Assembly: GCA_902589155.1 (NCBI GenBank)
Contig: CACIRV010000006.1
Span: forward strand, 1 to 37,118
DNA from: an uncultured Pelagibacteraceae bacterium
Lineage (GTDB): Bacteria; Pseudomonadota; Alphaproteobacteria; Pelagibacterales; Pelagibacteraceae
Length of the DNA stretch: 37,118 nt
Reading direction: 5' to 3'
Shown here: piece after piece, positions 1 through 7,675 of the stretch
Position numbering within the stretch: the first letter of the stretch is position 1
Layout of the letters: each line of letters begins with the position of its first letter
Made by a program: the position numbers and the translations under genes
Notes under the pieces: generated by a model
What the model saw: only the letters and a program-made list of their open reading frames with translations
Database searches by the model: none
Told to the model about the DNA's origin: nothing

Positions 1-2
1 TC

Positions 3-146
3 GAACTCATTTTCAAACATAATACGCCAAAAAATGTTGTTATTAGTGAGTACGTTAAAGCTTCCGAATTCTTTTTGGAAAAGTCTCAAATAAGCTACCT
101 GAATGCTATTTTAGATAAGTTGTCGAAACTTATCAGAAAAGAGTGA
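3..146 (+). CDS. nusB: Transcription antitermination factor NusB, C-terminal end (partial)
   Basis: An open frame entering from the left edge gives 47 residues and stops at TGA 144-146. It carries a VVISEYVKASEFF segment and ends LNAILDKLSKLIRKE, the layout of the last two helices of NusB (a valine-rich VINEYVELA-type helix, then a LNGVLD-type helix). NusB binds boxA RNA with NusE/S10 in rRNA antitermination. The 5' part lies outside the window. The fragment is short, so the assignment depends on this one motif pair. Confidence 0.7.
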   Translation, partial: ELIFKHNTPKNVVISEYVKASEFFLEKSQISYLNAILDKLSKLIRKE

Positions 147-170
147 TTAACTGACATTTTGCCACTAATA

Positions 171-219
171 AGGGATAAGTTTAACTTGCCTTTCTTAAAT
201 ATTTTTGGCATTTATCCCT
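171..219 (+). promoter_or_regulatory. Inverted repeat in the hppA leader
   Basis: AGGGATAA (171-178) is perfectly complementary to TTATCCCT (212-219), and inside it TGCC (187-190) pairs with GGCA (207-210). The outer stem is 8 bp, the inner 4 bp, with an asymmetric internal loop. The structure ends 7 bases before the hppA ATG and no T-run follows, so it does not look like a nusB terminator. A translational or transcriptional control element for hppA is an inference. Confidence 0.4.
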
Positions 220-226
220 CATATAA

Positions 227-2332
227 ATGAATAACTATTTAGAATTACTATACTTAATATCATTCACAGGAATTCTCGCTGTAGCATATAGCTATCTATT
301 ATCAGGTCAAATTCTTTCATCAAGTCCAGGGAATAATAGAATGCAAGAAATAGCTGAAGCAATACAGGTGGGTGCAAAAGCTTATCTTAATCGTCAATAC
401 AAAACAATAGCAGTCGTAGGAATTATAGTATTAGCAATCGTGACCTATTTTTTTAATTATCTTGTAGGCTTAGGATATTTTATTGGAGCATTTTTGTCTG
501 GAGTCGCTGGATATGTTGGCATGCTTATTTCTGTTAAAGCCAATGTAAGAACCGCAGAAGCATCCAGAAAAAGTTTACAAGCTGGTTTAACAATTGCTTT
601 TAAATCAGGTGCAATAACAGGTCTGTTAGTTGCTGGATTGGCATTATTAGCTATTACAATTTATTATATAATATTAATTGAATTGGATGTAGATAGCAGA
701 GAAATCATTAATGCTTTAGTCGCATTGGGTTTTGGAGCTTCGTTGATTTCAATTTTTGCTAGATTGGGCGGTGGTATATTTACTAAAGGGGCTGATGTTG
801 GAGCTGATTTAGTTGGTAAAGTGGAAGCTGGCATTCCAGAAGATGATCCAAGAAATCCTGCTGTTATAGCTGACAACGTTGGAGATAACGTTGGCGACTG
901 TGCAGGAATGGCTGCAGATTTATTCGAAACATATGCTGTAACAATCGTTGCTACTATGGTTTTAGCATCTATATTTTCACCTCAAGATTATAATCTTATG
1001 ATTTATCCTTTAGCCATAGGTGGTGCATGTATAATTACTTCAATAGTCGGTACATGGTTTGTTAAATTAGGTAAAAATAAAAATATCATGGGAGCACTTT
1101 ATAAAGGATTTATAGTAACAGCAGTTACATCTTTGTTAGTTTTGTACCCAGTTACAGAAGCTATTGTTGGATTAAAAAGTACTTATAATAATAATGCAGG
1201 GGCAATTTTTTCTGGTTTAGATCTTTATATTTGTGGAGTAGTTGGTTTTATAATTACAGGTTTATTAATTTGGGTTACTGAATATTATACTGGAACTAAT
1301 TATAGGCCAGTCAAATCTGTAGCAAAGTCATCAACAACTGGGCACGGAACAAATGTTATACAAGGTTTAGCTGTTTCTATGGAAGCAACAGCAATACCAG
1401 CTTTGATTATAGTTGCGGGAATTTTATATACAAATAGTTTAGCTGGACTTTTTGGAATTGCGATAGCTGTAACAGCAATGCTGGCTTTAACGGGAATGGT
1501 TGTCGCTTTAGATGCATATGGCCCGGTCACAGATAATGCTGGTGGAATAGCTGAAATGTCTAAGCTCCCAAAAAATGTTAGAAAAACTACAGATGCGCTC
1601 GATGCCGTAGGCAATACAACTAAAGCTGTAACTAAAGGTTATGCAATAGGATCAGCTGGACTAGGTGCTCTAGTTTTATTTGCGGCCTATACTGAAGATA
1701 TTAAATATTTCTCTACAGTTAAAAATTCAGCTTTAGAAGGTGTAAATGTAACTTTTGATCTATCTAATCCATTTGTAGTAGCTGGGTTATTAATTGGTGG
1801 TATGTTACCATATCTATTTGGTTCTATGGGAATGCAAGCAGTAGGACGAGCAGGTGGAGCAGTTGTAATTGAAGTAAGAAGACAATTTAAAAAGATACCT
1901 GGAATCATGAAAGGTAAAAGAAAACCAGACTATGGAAAATTAGTTGATTTACTCACAAGAGCAGCAATTAAAGAAATGATTATACCATCTTTGCTACCAG
2001 TTTTGTCGCCAATTATTTTATATTTTATAATTTTGCAAATAGGTGGTCTTGAAGCCGCTCTTTCTTCTTTAGGCGCTATGTTGTTAGGCGTTATAATTAC
2101 CGGATTATTTGTAGCTGTCTCAATGACTGCAGGGGGTGGTGCATGGGACAATGCTAAAAAATATATTGAAGATGGAAATTTTGGTGGAAAAGGTTCTGAA
2201 GCTCATAAATCTGCTGTCACAGGCGATACTGTTGGAGATCCTTACAAAGATACAGCCGGGCCAGCAGTTAATCCGATGATTAAGATAACTAATATTGTAG
2301 CTTTATTGCTGTTAGCTGTTATCGCACATTAA
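227..2332 (+). CDS. hppA: K+-independent proton-translocating membrane pyrophosphatase
   Basis: The gene encodes a 701-residue integral membrane pump that couples pyrophosphate hydrolysis to H+ export. About 15-16 hydrophobic segments can be seen. The catalytic and Mg-PPi-binding signature is intact: [13 protein letters not shown] at about 188-200, then [13 protein letters not shown] and DNVGD near 205-224. A second acidic site ([12 protein letters not shown]) lies near 429-440, and a third near the C-terminus. The GNTTKA motif near 462-467 has lysine (K466) where K+-dependent enzymes have alanine, which marks the K+-independent H+-pumping class. Length is normal for bacterial enzymes. The start is the ATG at 227, just after a hairpin. 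Such pumps save energy in slow-growing marine alphaproteobacteria by using biosynthetic pyrophosphate. The reverse-strand bamE ends one base beyond its stop. Confidence 0.96.
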   Translation: MNNYLELLYLISFTGILAVAYSYLLSGQILSSSPGNNRMQEIAEAIQVGAKAYLNRQYKTIAVVGIIVLAIVTYFFNYLVGLGYFIGAFLSGVAGYVGMLISVKANVRTAEASRKSLQAGLTIAFKSGAITGLLVAGLALLAITIYYIILIELDVDSREIINALVALGFGASLISIFARLGGGIFTKGADVGADLVGKVEAGIPEDDPRNPAVIADNVGDNVGDCAGMAADLFETYAVTIVATMVLASIFSPQDYNLMIYPLAIGGACIITSIVGTWFVKLGKNKNIMGALYKGFIVTAVTSLLVLYPVTEAIVGLKSTYNNNAGAIFSGLDLYICGVVGFIITGLLIWVTEYYTGTNYRPVKSVAKSSTTGHGTNVIQGLAVSMEATAIPALIIVAGILYTNSLAGLFGIAIAVTAMLALTGMVVALDAYGPVTDNAGGIAEMSKLPKNVRKTTDALDAVGNTTKAVTKGYAIGSAGLGALVLFAAYTEDIKYFSTVKNSALEGVNVTFDLSNPFVVAGLLIGGMLPYLFGSMGMQAVGRAGGAVVIEVRRQFKKIPGIMKGKRKPDYGKLVDLLTRAAIKEMIIPSLLPVLSPIILYFIILQIGGLEAALSSLGAMLLGVIITGLFVAVSMTAGGGAWDNAKKYIEDGNFGGKGSEAHKSAVTGDTVGDPYKDTAGPAVNPMIKITNIVALLLLAVIAH

Positions 2333-2333
2333 G

Positions 2334-2798
2334 TTATTTTTTTCCGTACATTTTATTCTTAACACTTTGCAAGAAGTTTTCTACAAAACTTCTTCTTCTT
2401 AAATCATTTACAGTAGTTTTTTCAGAAAATTTGATTTTGTTAATATCATTTTTGTCATAAAAATTTTTTGTTTTTAACACCCCATATTTATCAAAATATA
2501 ATATTAATGTATTATTTGTTTTTAGTTTATGGCGACCTAAATTATGGTATTTTCCTTTAGACAAAGTTCTCTCTATATAAATCCAAACATCATCCTCATC
2601 AAAGGTTTTAGCATGAGGGTGTCCTAATATATTTAATACGTCATTTTTATTAGATTTATTAATAGTTAATTTATCTGATCTATTGTCCAAAAATAGTATT
2701 CCATGGTTTTTAGCTGGCTCTTGTAATTGACAGCCTAATAAAATAAAAAATGTAAAAAAAAGAATTTTTTTGACATGATATTTAAAATTAAAAATCAT
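2334..2798 (-). CDS. bamE: Outer membrane assembly lipoprotein BamE (SmpA/OmlA)
   Basis: A 154-residue lipoprotein with a basic, hydrophobic signal peptide ending in the lipobox ILLGC (Cys about 23). The mature part has the BamE fold pattern: LTINKSNKNDVLNILGHPHAK near 44-64 (the 'G.s..dV...LG.P' helix), a VWIYIERT strand, and LILYFDKYGVL ('v.FD..G.v'). BamE is a subunit of the BAM complex that inserts beta-barrel proteins into the outer membrane. No alternative start codon lies between the ATG and the signal peptide, so the gene starts at 2798 and overlaps the divergent chaperone gene by 24 bases. In alphaproteobacteria bamE is usually next to that chaperone, which supports both calls. The C-terminal tail after about residue 125 is not conserved in any way I recognise. 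Confidence 0.85.
   Translation of the reverse strand: MIFNFKYHVKKILFFTFFILLGCQLQEPAKNHGILFLDNRSDKLTINKSNKNDVLNILGHPHAKTFDEDDVWIYIERTLSKGKYHNLGRHKLKTNNTLILYFDKYGVLKTKNFYDKNDINKIKFSEKTTVNDLRRRSFVENFLQSVKNKMYGKK
2371..2394. terminator. Perfect 10-bp hairpin at the hppA/bamE convergence
   Basis: AAGAAGTTTT (2371-2380), a CTAC loop (2381-2384) and AAAACTTCTT (2385-2394) form a perfect stem 39 bases after the hppA stop, inside the 3' part of bamE. It could stop hppA transcripts running into bamE. The bases after it are CTTCTT rather than a clean T-run, so termination is uncertain. Confidence 0.35.
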
Positions 2799-3269
2799 AA
2801 TTTAGATCTTTATAACACATTATTGAGTTTGTCTCGAAATTTGTATTTTTATAATAAAATCAATTTAAAAGACACCTTTGAAACCAGAATTTATCTAATG
2901 TTTATACATTTTTCATTAATTCTAATAATTTATAAGAGAAATAAAATCAATTTTTCTCAAGACTCATATGACGATTTATTTAACGCAATAGAAAATAACT
3001 TACGCGAATTAGGTTTGGGAGACGTAGCTGTTAATAAAAAAATGAAAAATCTCAACAAAATTTTTTATGATATTTTATTAAAAATAAATAAGTCAAATGA
3101 CAACCTTATAATAAACAAAAATTTGGTTATAAAGTATTTTCCCCAATTAGATGATTCCAACTCTAAAAAATATGAGTATTTTAATCAATATTTCATTAAT
3201 TTTTACAATTTTTGTTTTGAATTACATCCTGAAACTATGATAAAAGATGCCTTAAATTTTAAGGTTTAA
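2775..3269 (+). CDS. Ubiquinol-cytochrome c chaperone family protein (Cbp3-like)
   Basis: A 164-residue protein of the Cbp3 / ubiquinol-cytochrome c chaperone family, which helps assemble cytochrome bc1 (complex III). Visible family features are the N-terminal LYNTLLSLSRNLYFY helix, then KDTFETRIYLMFIHFSLIL (family pattern: D T ... R F ... L H ... L), and the signature LRELGLGDVAVNKKMK near 75-90 (family: 'D..LRE.GvGD..V.k..k'). The ATG at 2775 overlaps the divergent bamE start. The domain begins about residue 11, so a slightly later TTG start is possible. rpmF follows 3 bases after the stop. In many relatives a DUF177 (YceD-like) gene sits between this gene and rpmF or plsX; none is present here. 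Confidence 0.8.
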   Translation: MIFKIKNHNLDLYNTLLSLSRNLYFYNKINLKDTFETRIYLMFIHFSLILIIYKRNKINFSQDSYDDLFNAIENNLRELGLGDVAVNKKMKNLNKIFYDILLKINKSNDNLIINKNLVIKYFPQLDDSNSKKYEYFNQYFINFYNFCFELHPETMIKDALNFKV

Positions 3270-3272
3270 AAA

Positions 3273-3446
3273 ATGGCTGTACCAAAAAGAAAAACATCAG
3301 TTTCCAAAAAAAAGATGAGAAGGTCTCACTATAAACTTTCTTCGGTAAATATTATCGAAGACAAAAAAAGTGGTGAATACAGATTATCTCATCATGTAGA
3401 TTTAAAATCCGGTTACTATAACGGAAAAAAAATATTAGATATTTAA
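3273..3446 (+). CDS. rpmF: 50S ribosomal protein L32
   Basis: A 57-residue protein beginning [20 protein letters not shown], the unmistakable N-terminus of bacterial L32 ('[13 protein letters not shown].mRRsH'). The zinc-type CxxC pairs found in some L32 proteins are absent, as in most alphaproteobacteria. It starts 3 bases after the chaperone stop and ends 10 bases before plsX, a linkage common across bacteria. The L32 product is part of the large ribosomal subunit near the peptidyl transferase region. Confidence 0.95.
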   Translation: MAVPKRKTSVSKKKMRRSHYKLSSVNIIEDKKSGEYRLSHHVDLKSGYYNGKKILDI

Positions 3447-3456
3447 TCTTTTTAAA

Positions 3457-4494
3457 ATGAAAAAAAAAATTACTATTGCTATTGATGCAATGGGTGGTGA
3501 GGATGCACCAAAAAAAAATATTGAGGGTTTAAATATATTTTTAAATAAGAATAAGTTTAAAAATGATTTTGTTATTCATTTATATGGAAACAAATTAATT
3601 TTAGATAAAGAACTTTCAAAATTAGGTATATCAAGTGATTTAGTTAAAATTATTCATTCAGACTCTGTTGTGTCAGATGAAGAGACACCATTAACGGCAA
3701 TAAAGAATTCAAAGAACACAAGCATGTGGAATTCTATAAATGCTCAGGTTGATGGTGAAGCTGACATTAGTTTATCAGCAGGAAATACAGGTGTTCTTTT
3801 TGTAATTTCCAAAATGATTTTGAAGATGATGAACAAAGTAAGTAGGCCAGCTTTAGCTGGATTGTGGCCTAGTAAAAAAGGTATGAGTGTAGTTTTAGAT
3901 TTAGGGGCAAATATAGAATGTGATGAAAATAATTTAGTTGATTTTTCAGAAATGGGGGCGGCTTTATTTAAATCTATTTTTCCAAATCAAAAACCTTACG
4001 TTTCTCTTTTAAATATAGGATCAGAAGAAATAAAAGGAACAGAAGTATTAAAAAAAACTTATGCTAAACTAAAAAGTCTAAGCAGTGATAAAAATTTTAT
4101 ATTTAAAGGATATATAGAAGGGAATAAGTTAATGGATGGTGAAACCAATGTAATAGTTACTGATGGGTTTACTGGTAACGTTGCTCTTAAAACAGCTGAA
4201 GGTACTGCTAAATTTGTTGTAGATAGTCTAAAAAAATCTTTAACTGAAAATATATTCTCAAAGTTATCATTGATTTTTTCATATTTTTCACTAAAAAAAT
4301 TTAAATCAAAATTAGATCCAAATAAGTACAATGGTGCAATTTTTTTAGGATTAAATGGGCCTGTTGTAAAAAGCCACGGGTCTACTAGTGAAGTTGGGTT
4401 CTATTACTCAATTGATTTATGCTATAAGATTATTAAAGGTAATTTAATGGATCAGATCAAAAGTAATTTAGATCATTTAAATGGCAGAGATTAA
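3457..4494 (+). CDS. plsX: Phosphate acyltransferase PlsX
   Basis: A 345-residue enzyme that makes acyl-phosphate from acyl-ACP and phosphate, the donor for PlsY in phospholipid synthesis. The N-terminus IAIDAMGGEDAPKKNIEG (about 6-23) is the family signature ('iAvDaMGGD.aP...v.G'). SAGNTGVLF (about 107-115), the LDLGANIEC segment and VTDGFTGNVALKTAEG near 226-241 are also PlsX hallmarks. It is a soluble, membrane-associated protein of normal length. Its end overlaps the ihfA start by 14 bases. The usual neighbour fabH is not between them. Confidence 0.95.
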   Translation: MKKKITIAIDAMGGEDAPKKNIEGLNIFLNKNKFKNDFVIHLYGNKLILDKELSKLGISSDLVKIIHSDSVVSDEETPLTAIKNSKNTSMWNSINAQVDGEADISLSAGNTGVLFVISKMILKMMNKVSRPALAGLWPSKKGMSVVLDLGANIECDENNLVDFSEMGAALFKSIFPNQKPYVSLLNIGSEEIKGTEVLKKTYAKLKSLSSDKNFIFKGYIEGNKLMDGETNVIVTDGFTGNVALKTAEGTAKFVVDSLKKSLTENIFSKLSLIFSYFSLKKFKSKLDPNKYNGAIFLGLNGPVVKSHGSTSEVGFYYSIDLCYKIIKGNLMDQIKSNLDHLNGRD

Positions 4495-4780
4495 AAAAAC
4501 CAGCTTAACAAAAAAAGATATATCTAAAAAAATTAACTTAAAGACAGGGCTGTCAAATTTATACGCCAAACAAATTACCGATGATTTTATTAACATATTA
4601 AAATCTTTAATTAGAAATAAAGAAATAAACATTAAAAATTTTGCTTCATTTAAAACTATTGACAAAAAAGAAAGAACAGGTCGCAATCCAAAAAATAAAA
4701 AGATTTACAATATTGATGCAAGAAAGTCTTTAAGCTTTGTAGCATCAAAAAAACTACGTTCTAAAATTAAAAACATTTAA
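4481..4780 (+). CDS. ihfA: Integration host factor subunit alpha
   Basis: A 99-residue HU/IHF-family DNA-bending protein. It shows the N-terminal helix pair (LTKKDISKKINLKTGLSN), the KNFASFKTIDKKERTGRNPK arm region (family: 'i.GFG.F.vr.k..R.GRNPkTge') and a short C-terminal helix rich in K. The length and the plsX / ihfA / merR order match IhfA rather than HU. The loop reads NFASF rather than the usual GFGNF. It overlaps plsX by 14 bases, and the last A of its TAA is the first A of the next ATG, implying coupled translation. Confidence 0.87.
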   Translation: MAEIKKTSLTKKDISKKINLKTGLSNLYAKQITDDFINILKSLIRNKEINIKNFASFKTIDKKERTGRNPKNKKIYNIDARKSLSFVASKKLRSKIKNI

Positions 4781-5139
4781 TGGTTAAATTAATTAATATA
4801 ACTCAACTAGCTAATCTATTAAATTTAGTTAATTCTAAAACAAAAAAACCATTGAATTATGTTCTCAGGTACTGGGAAAAAGAATTCAATGAAATTAAAC
4901 CCACTATTTTGAACAAAAGACGTTATTATTCAGAAAAACAAGTAAACACCATTAAGCTAATTAAGTTTTTATTAAAAGACAAAGGAATGACAATAAATGG
5001 AGTAAAAAATATACTTAAATCTAATATAAATAGTCTTGACGATTATAATTCATATAGTTTAAAAGCTGATTATCTTAAAGAAAATATTAAGTTAAAAAGT
5101 AAAACTATTTTAGAAAAAATTAAAAAACTTAAGAAATAA
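4780..5139 (+). CDS. MerR-family transcriptional regulator
   Basis: A 119-residue protein with an N-terminal MerR-type winged helix-turn-helix. INITQLANLLNL opens the helix-turn-helix. VLRYWEKEFNEIKPTILNKRRYYSEKQV matches the 'LRyWE.eF..l.P.r...grR.Y...dv' pattern, and DKGMTINGVKNIL is the second helical motif. The rest is a lysine-rich helix suited to dimerisation, with no visible metal-binding cysteines. It is the MerR regulator usually found directly after ihfA in alphaproteobacteria; its target is unknown. The start codon overlaps the ihfA stop by one base. Confidence 0.85.
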   Translation: MVKLINITQLANLLNLVNSKTKKPLNYVLRYWEKEFNEIKPTILNKRRYYSEKQVNTIKLIKFLLKDKGMTINGVKNILKSNINSLDDYNSYSLKADYLKENIKLKSKTILEKIKKLKK

Positions 5140-5141
5140 AA

Positions 5142-5333
5142 ATGGCCAAAAAAACACATATCAAAGTTCGTATGGTTCCTGAAAGCAATCCTGACAGTAA
5201 ATTTATTTATTATGCAAAGAAACCAACTAAAGGTGAAAAGGTAAAAGAGAAATTGAAATTAAAAAAGTATAATCCGAACACTAGAAAACACGAGTTTTTT
5301 GTTGAAAAAAAACTACCTCCACACAGTAAATAA
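5142..5333 (+). CDS. rpmG: 50S ribosomal protein L33
   Basis: A 63-residue basic protein beginning MAKKTHIKVRMVPE and containing KLKLKKYNPNTRKHEFFVEKKL, which matches L33 ('l.lkKYdP..rkHv.f.E.KlK'). There are no cysteines, so it is the zinc-free form. It is slightly longer than the usual 55 residues, with a small insertion near residue 16. It lies 2 bases after the MerR gene and converges on the chorismate mutase gene with no gap. Confidence 0.92.
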   Translation: MAKKTHIKVRMVPESNPDSKFIYYAKKPTKGEKVKEKLKLKKYNPNTRKHEFFVEKKLPPHSK

Positions 5334-5615
5334 TTATTTTTTTTTGAAATTTCTAAATTCATAATTAATAAAAGCTCTAATCATACTTTTCCAAATAGTA
5401 TTCGTAATCTTAGGATCAATTTTTTTTTTTTTAGACTCCTTATTAATTTTATTTAGTATTATCTTAATTCTTTTTTGATCTATAATTTGATTTTTAAATT
5501 CTTTATGTTTTAATATTTTATTAACTAAATGACTTCTTTTTTTAATAATAAAAAGCATCTTTAGATCTAACTTATCTAATTTTTTTCTAATTATATTGAT
5601 CTTCTTATTTTTCAT
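5334..5615 (-). CDS. Chorismate mutase, AroQ type
   Basis: A 93-residue all-helical protein. IIRKKLDKLDLKMLFIIKKRSHLVNKI (about 8-34) is the first AroQ helix, with arginines at 10 and 27 at the expected 17-residue spacing. Lysine 36 or 38 and D46-x-x-R49 complete the basic pocket. The C-terminal DPKITNTIWKSMIRAFINYE fits the last helix ('dp.lv..iw..mi...i..E'). It would convert chorismate to prephenate for phenylalanine and tyrosine synthesis. It is a stand-alone domain with no dehydratase or DAHP synthase fused. Lysine enrichment reflects the AT-rich genome. Confidence 0.8.
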   Translation of the reverse strand: MKNKKINIIRKKLDKLDLKMLFIIKKRSHLVNKILKHKEFKNQIIDQKRIKIILNKINKESKKKKIDPKITNTIWKSMIRAFINYEFRNFKKK

Positions 5616-5665
5616 CGCGACAATAATATTATATTCATTTTTTAATTTAATTATATACTTTGTTT

Positions 5666-6688
5666 ATGATTGTTAATTTACATAAGAATTATGAGAAGAT
5701 CTTTATATCTTGGATAATCGCGTTAATTTTAATGGTTGCTTCGATAATTATAGTAGGTGGTTTAACAAGACTTACAGACTCGGGACTTTCTATCACTCAG
5801 TGGGAACTTTTTTCTGGAATATTGCCTCCTTATACAGAGAGTGAATGGGTTTACTATTTCAATCTATATAAAGAAATACCAGAATTTAAATTGCAAAACT
5901 ATTCGATGACTATGAGAGAATTCAAAGTAATATTTTGGTGGGAATGGATACATAGATTTTTAGGAAGATTAATTGGTCTGTCTATACTTATTCCTCTAAT
6001 TTTTTTTTCATTTAAAATAAACAAAAAAAGATTAATTAATTTATACCTCGTTTTTCTTTTAGTTTGTTTTCAAGGGTTTGTAGGCTGGTATATGGTTGCA
6101 AGTGGTCTAGTTGATAGAGTAGACGTTAGTCATTTTAGATTGTCTGCTCATTTATTTATCGCTTTTTTGATCTTATCTTGTTTAGTCTGGTATTATTTAA
6201 ACTTAAAAAACAACTCAAATAAGAATTTTTTAGTAAATGATACTAAATTAATATCTATTAAATATTTTATTTTTTTAATTTTTCTACAGATAATATTTGG
6301 AGCATTCGTATCTGGTTTAGATGCAGGAAAAATTTACCAAACCTGGCCTATGATGAATGAGTCATATTTTCCTAGTGACGTTAATTTTAAAGATTACAGG
6401 AATTTTTTAGATTTAAATGACAGAAGTGTAGTACAATTTATCCATAGAAACGTAGCTTATCTTATTTTATTCTTTATTATTTATATAGGCTATAAGATTA
6501 AGGAATTAAAGATGAAGCATTTATACAAATCTTATTCATATTTATTAGGATTTATCTTTATACAAATAATACTAGGGGTTTTAGCTCTAATTAGTAACTT
6601 ACACATAGCTATAGCTTCTATGCACCAAATTTCTAGTATCTTCCTAATAATTTTTTCATTAAACTTTTATTTTAAATCCATTAATTAA
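5666..6688 (+). CDS. ctaA: Heme A synthase CtaA
   Basis: A 340-residue membrane protein that oxidises heme O to heme A for aa3-type cytochrome oxidase. Eight hydrophobic segments are visible. The four heme-ligand histidines and their context are present: FWWEWIHRFLGR near 93-104, HFRLSAHLFIA near 156-166, VQFIHRNVAYL near 256-266 and LHIAIASMHQ near 311-320. The region after the first helix reads GGLTRLTDSGLSITQW, the CtaA signature. It is the alphaproteobacterial/mitochondrial Cox15-like form. I chose the ATG at 5666 over a TTG two codons upstream. The gene diverges from chorismate mutase across 50 bases of AT-rich DNA that should hold both promoters. Confidence 0.94.
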   Translation: MIVNLHKNYEKIFISWIIALILMVASIIIVGGLTRLTDSGLSITQWELFSGILPPYTESEWVYYFNLYKEIPEFKLQNYSMTMREFKVIFWWEWIHRFLGRLIGLSILIPLIFFSFKINKKRLINLYLVFLLVCFQGFVGWYMVASGLVDRVDVSHFRLSAHLFIAFLILSCLVWYYLNLKNNSNKNFLVNDTKLISIKYFIFLIFLQIIFGAFVSGLDAGKIYQTWPMMNESYFPSDVNFKDYRNFLDLNDRSVVQFIHRNVAYLILFFIIYIGYKIKELKMKHLYKSYSYLLGFIFIQIILGVLALISNLHIAIASMHQISSIFLIIFSLNFYFKSIN

Positions 6689-6717
6689 TTGACTTTGTGA
6701 ATTTTTCTGAGTATTTA
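6689..6717 (+). promoter_or_regulatory. Probable sigma-70 promoter of rplM-rpsI
   Basis: TTGACT (6689-6694) and TATTTA (6712-6717) are separated by 17 bases, just after the ctaA stop and 13 bases before the rplM ATG. The -35 matches the consensus at five of six positions; the -10 is weaker. Spacing and position suit a ribosomal-protein operon promoter, but there is no experimental support. Confidence 0.4.
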
Positions 6718-6730
6718 TCGCTCTATTAAA

Positions 6731-7192
6731 ATGACACCATTTATTAAAAAAAAAGAAATAAAAAAAGATTGGTATATTATAAATGCTGAAAATGCTGCAG
6801 TAGGCAGACTTGCGTCTTATATTTCAAAAGTACTAAGAGGAAAAAACAAACCTACTTTCAATCCACATATTGATAACGGTGATTTCGTAGTAGTTACTAA
6901 TATTGATAAAATTAAATTTACTGGGAAAAAATTTCAAAATAAGAAATATTATAAACATACCGGTCACCCTGGGGGAATAAAAGAAACAACTCCTTCAATA
7001 TTGAGAGAAAAAAATAAAACACAAGAAATTTTAAAGTTAGCTGTTAAAAGAATGTTGCCGGGAGGACCTTTAGCAAAAAAACAATTAACAAAATTAAAAA
7101 TATATAATGGTGAAAATCATCCACATGAAATTCAAAAACCAAAGGTCGTAGACTTTAAAAAATTAAACAAAAGAAATTTAGTTAAAAATTAA
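6731..7192 (+). CDS. rplM: 50S ribosomal protein L13
   Basis: A 153-residue protein. WYIINAENAAVGRLASYISKVLRGKNKPTFNPHIDNGDFVVVTN (about 14-57) is the classic L13 N-terminus ('w..vDA....vGRLAs.iA..LrGK.k...tP..d.GD.VvV.N'). KRMLPGGPLAKKQLTKLKIYNGENHPHEIQKP is the C-terminal signature. It is an early assembly protein of the large subunit. The start overlaps no other gene, and its TAA shares one base with the rpsI ATG, the universal L13-S9 pairing. Confidence 0.97.
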   Translation: MTPFIKKKEIKKDWYIINAENAAVGRLASYISKVLRGKNKPTFNPHIDNGDFVVVTNIDKIKFTGKKFQNKKYYKHTGHPGGIKETTPSILREKNKTQEILKLAVKRMLPGGPLAKKQLTKLKIYNGENHPHEIQKPKVVDFKKLNKRNLVKN

Positions 7193-7632
7193 TGGAAAAT
7201 TTAAGCACTGCAAACACGAACTCAAAAAAATTAAAACTTGATTTTAAAGATAGTAAATATGCTACAGGAAGAAGAAAAAGATCTATAGCAAAAGTTTGGG
7301 TAAAAAAAGGTTCAGGCAACATCTATGTAAATGGAATCAAGATGAATGATTATTTTAAAAGACCAGTTCATCAAATTATTGTTACAAGACCTTTGGAAAT
7401 ATCAGAAGTAAGAACAAACTATGACGTAAGGTGTTCTGTTAAAGGAGGAGGTTTATCTGGTCAAGCTGGCGCAATAATTTTAGGAATATCAAAGGCACTG
7501 ATTTCTCATGACGAAATTCTAAAAAAAAATCTTAAAAAAGATAAATTAACCACCCGTGACTCACGAGTTGTTGAGAGAAAGAAATACGGGCATAGAAAAG
7601 CCAGAAGAAGTTTCCAATTCTCTAAAAGATAA
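7192..7632 (+). CDS. rpsI: 30S ribosomal protein S9
   Basis: A 146-residue protein with ATGRRKRSIAKVWVKKGSGNIYVNG (about 24-48), VKGGGLSGQAGAIILGISKAL, and a basic C-terminal tail ending ERKKYGHRKARRSFQFSKR. These match S9, whose tail reaches the P-site tRNA. It has an extended N-terminus of about 20 residues, as in other alphaproteobacteria. It is translationally coupled to rplM by a one-base overlap. Confidence 0.97.
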   Translation: MENLSTANTNSKKLKLDFKDSKYATGRRKRSIAKVWVKKGSGNIYVNGIKMNDYFKRPVHQIIVTRPLEISEVRTNYDVRCSVKGGGLSGQAGAIILGISKALISHDEILKKNLKKDKLTTRDSRVVERKKYGHRKARRSFQFSKR

Positions 7633-7675
7633 TCATTTAAATTTAACAATTAACTTGACAGTGTTATAAGATCAA

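Noticed and set aside
664-2151. Several reverse-strand open frames inside hppA
   Set aside because: They are frames opposite a strongly conserved pump gene, rich in Pro, Ala and Ser with no family features.
5334-5615. Loss of a catalytic glutamate in chorismate mutase (D-x-x-R followed by Ile)
   Set aside because: Many alphaproteobacterial stand-alone members read D..R(V/I) at this point, so it is probably normal.
5660-5665. TTG as ctaA start
   Set aside because: It adds only two residues and an ATG follows at 5666, which fits better.
7655-7670. TTGACA followed by TATAAG upstream of argC, resembling a promoter
   Set aside because: Only 4 bases separate the two elements, far too short for a sigma-70 promoter.
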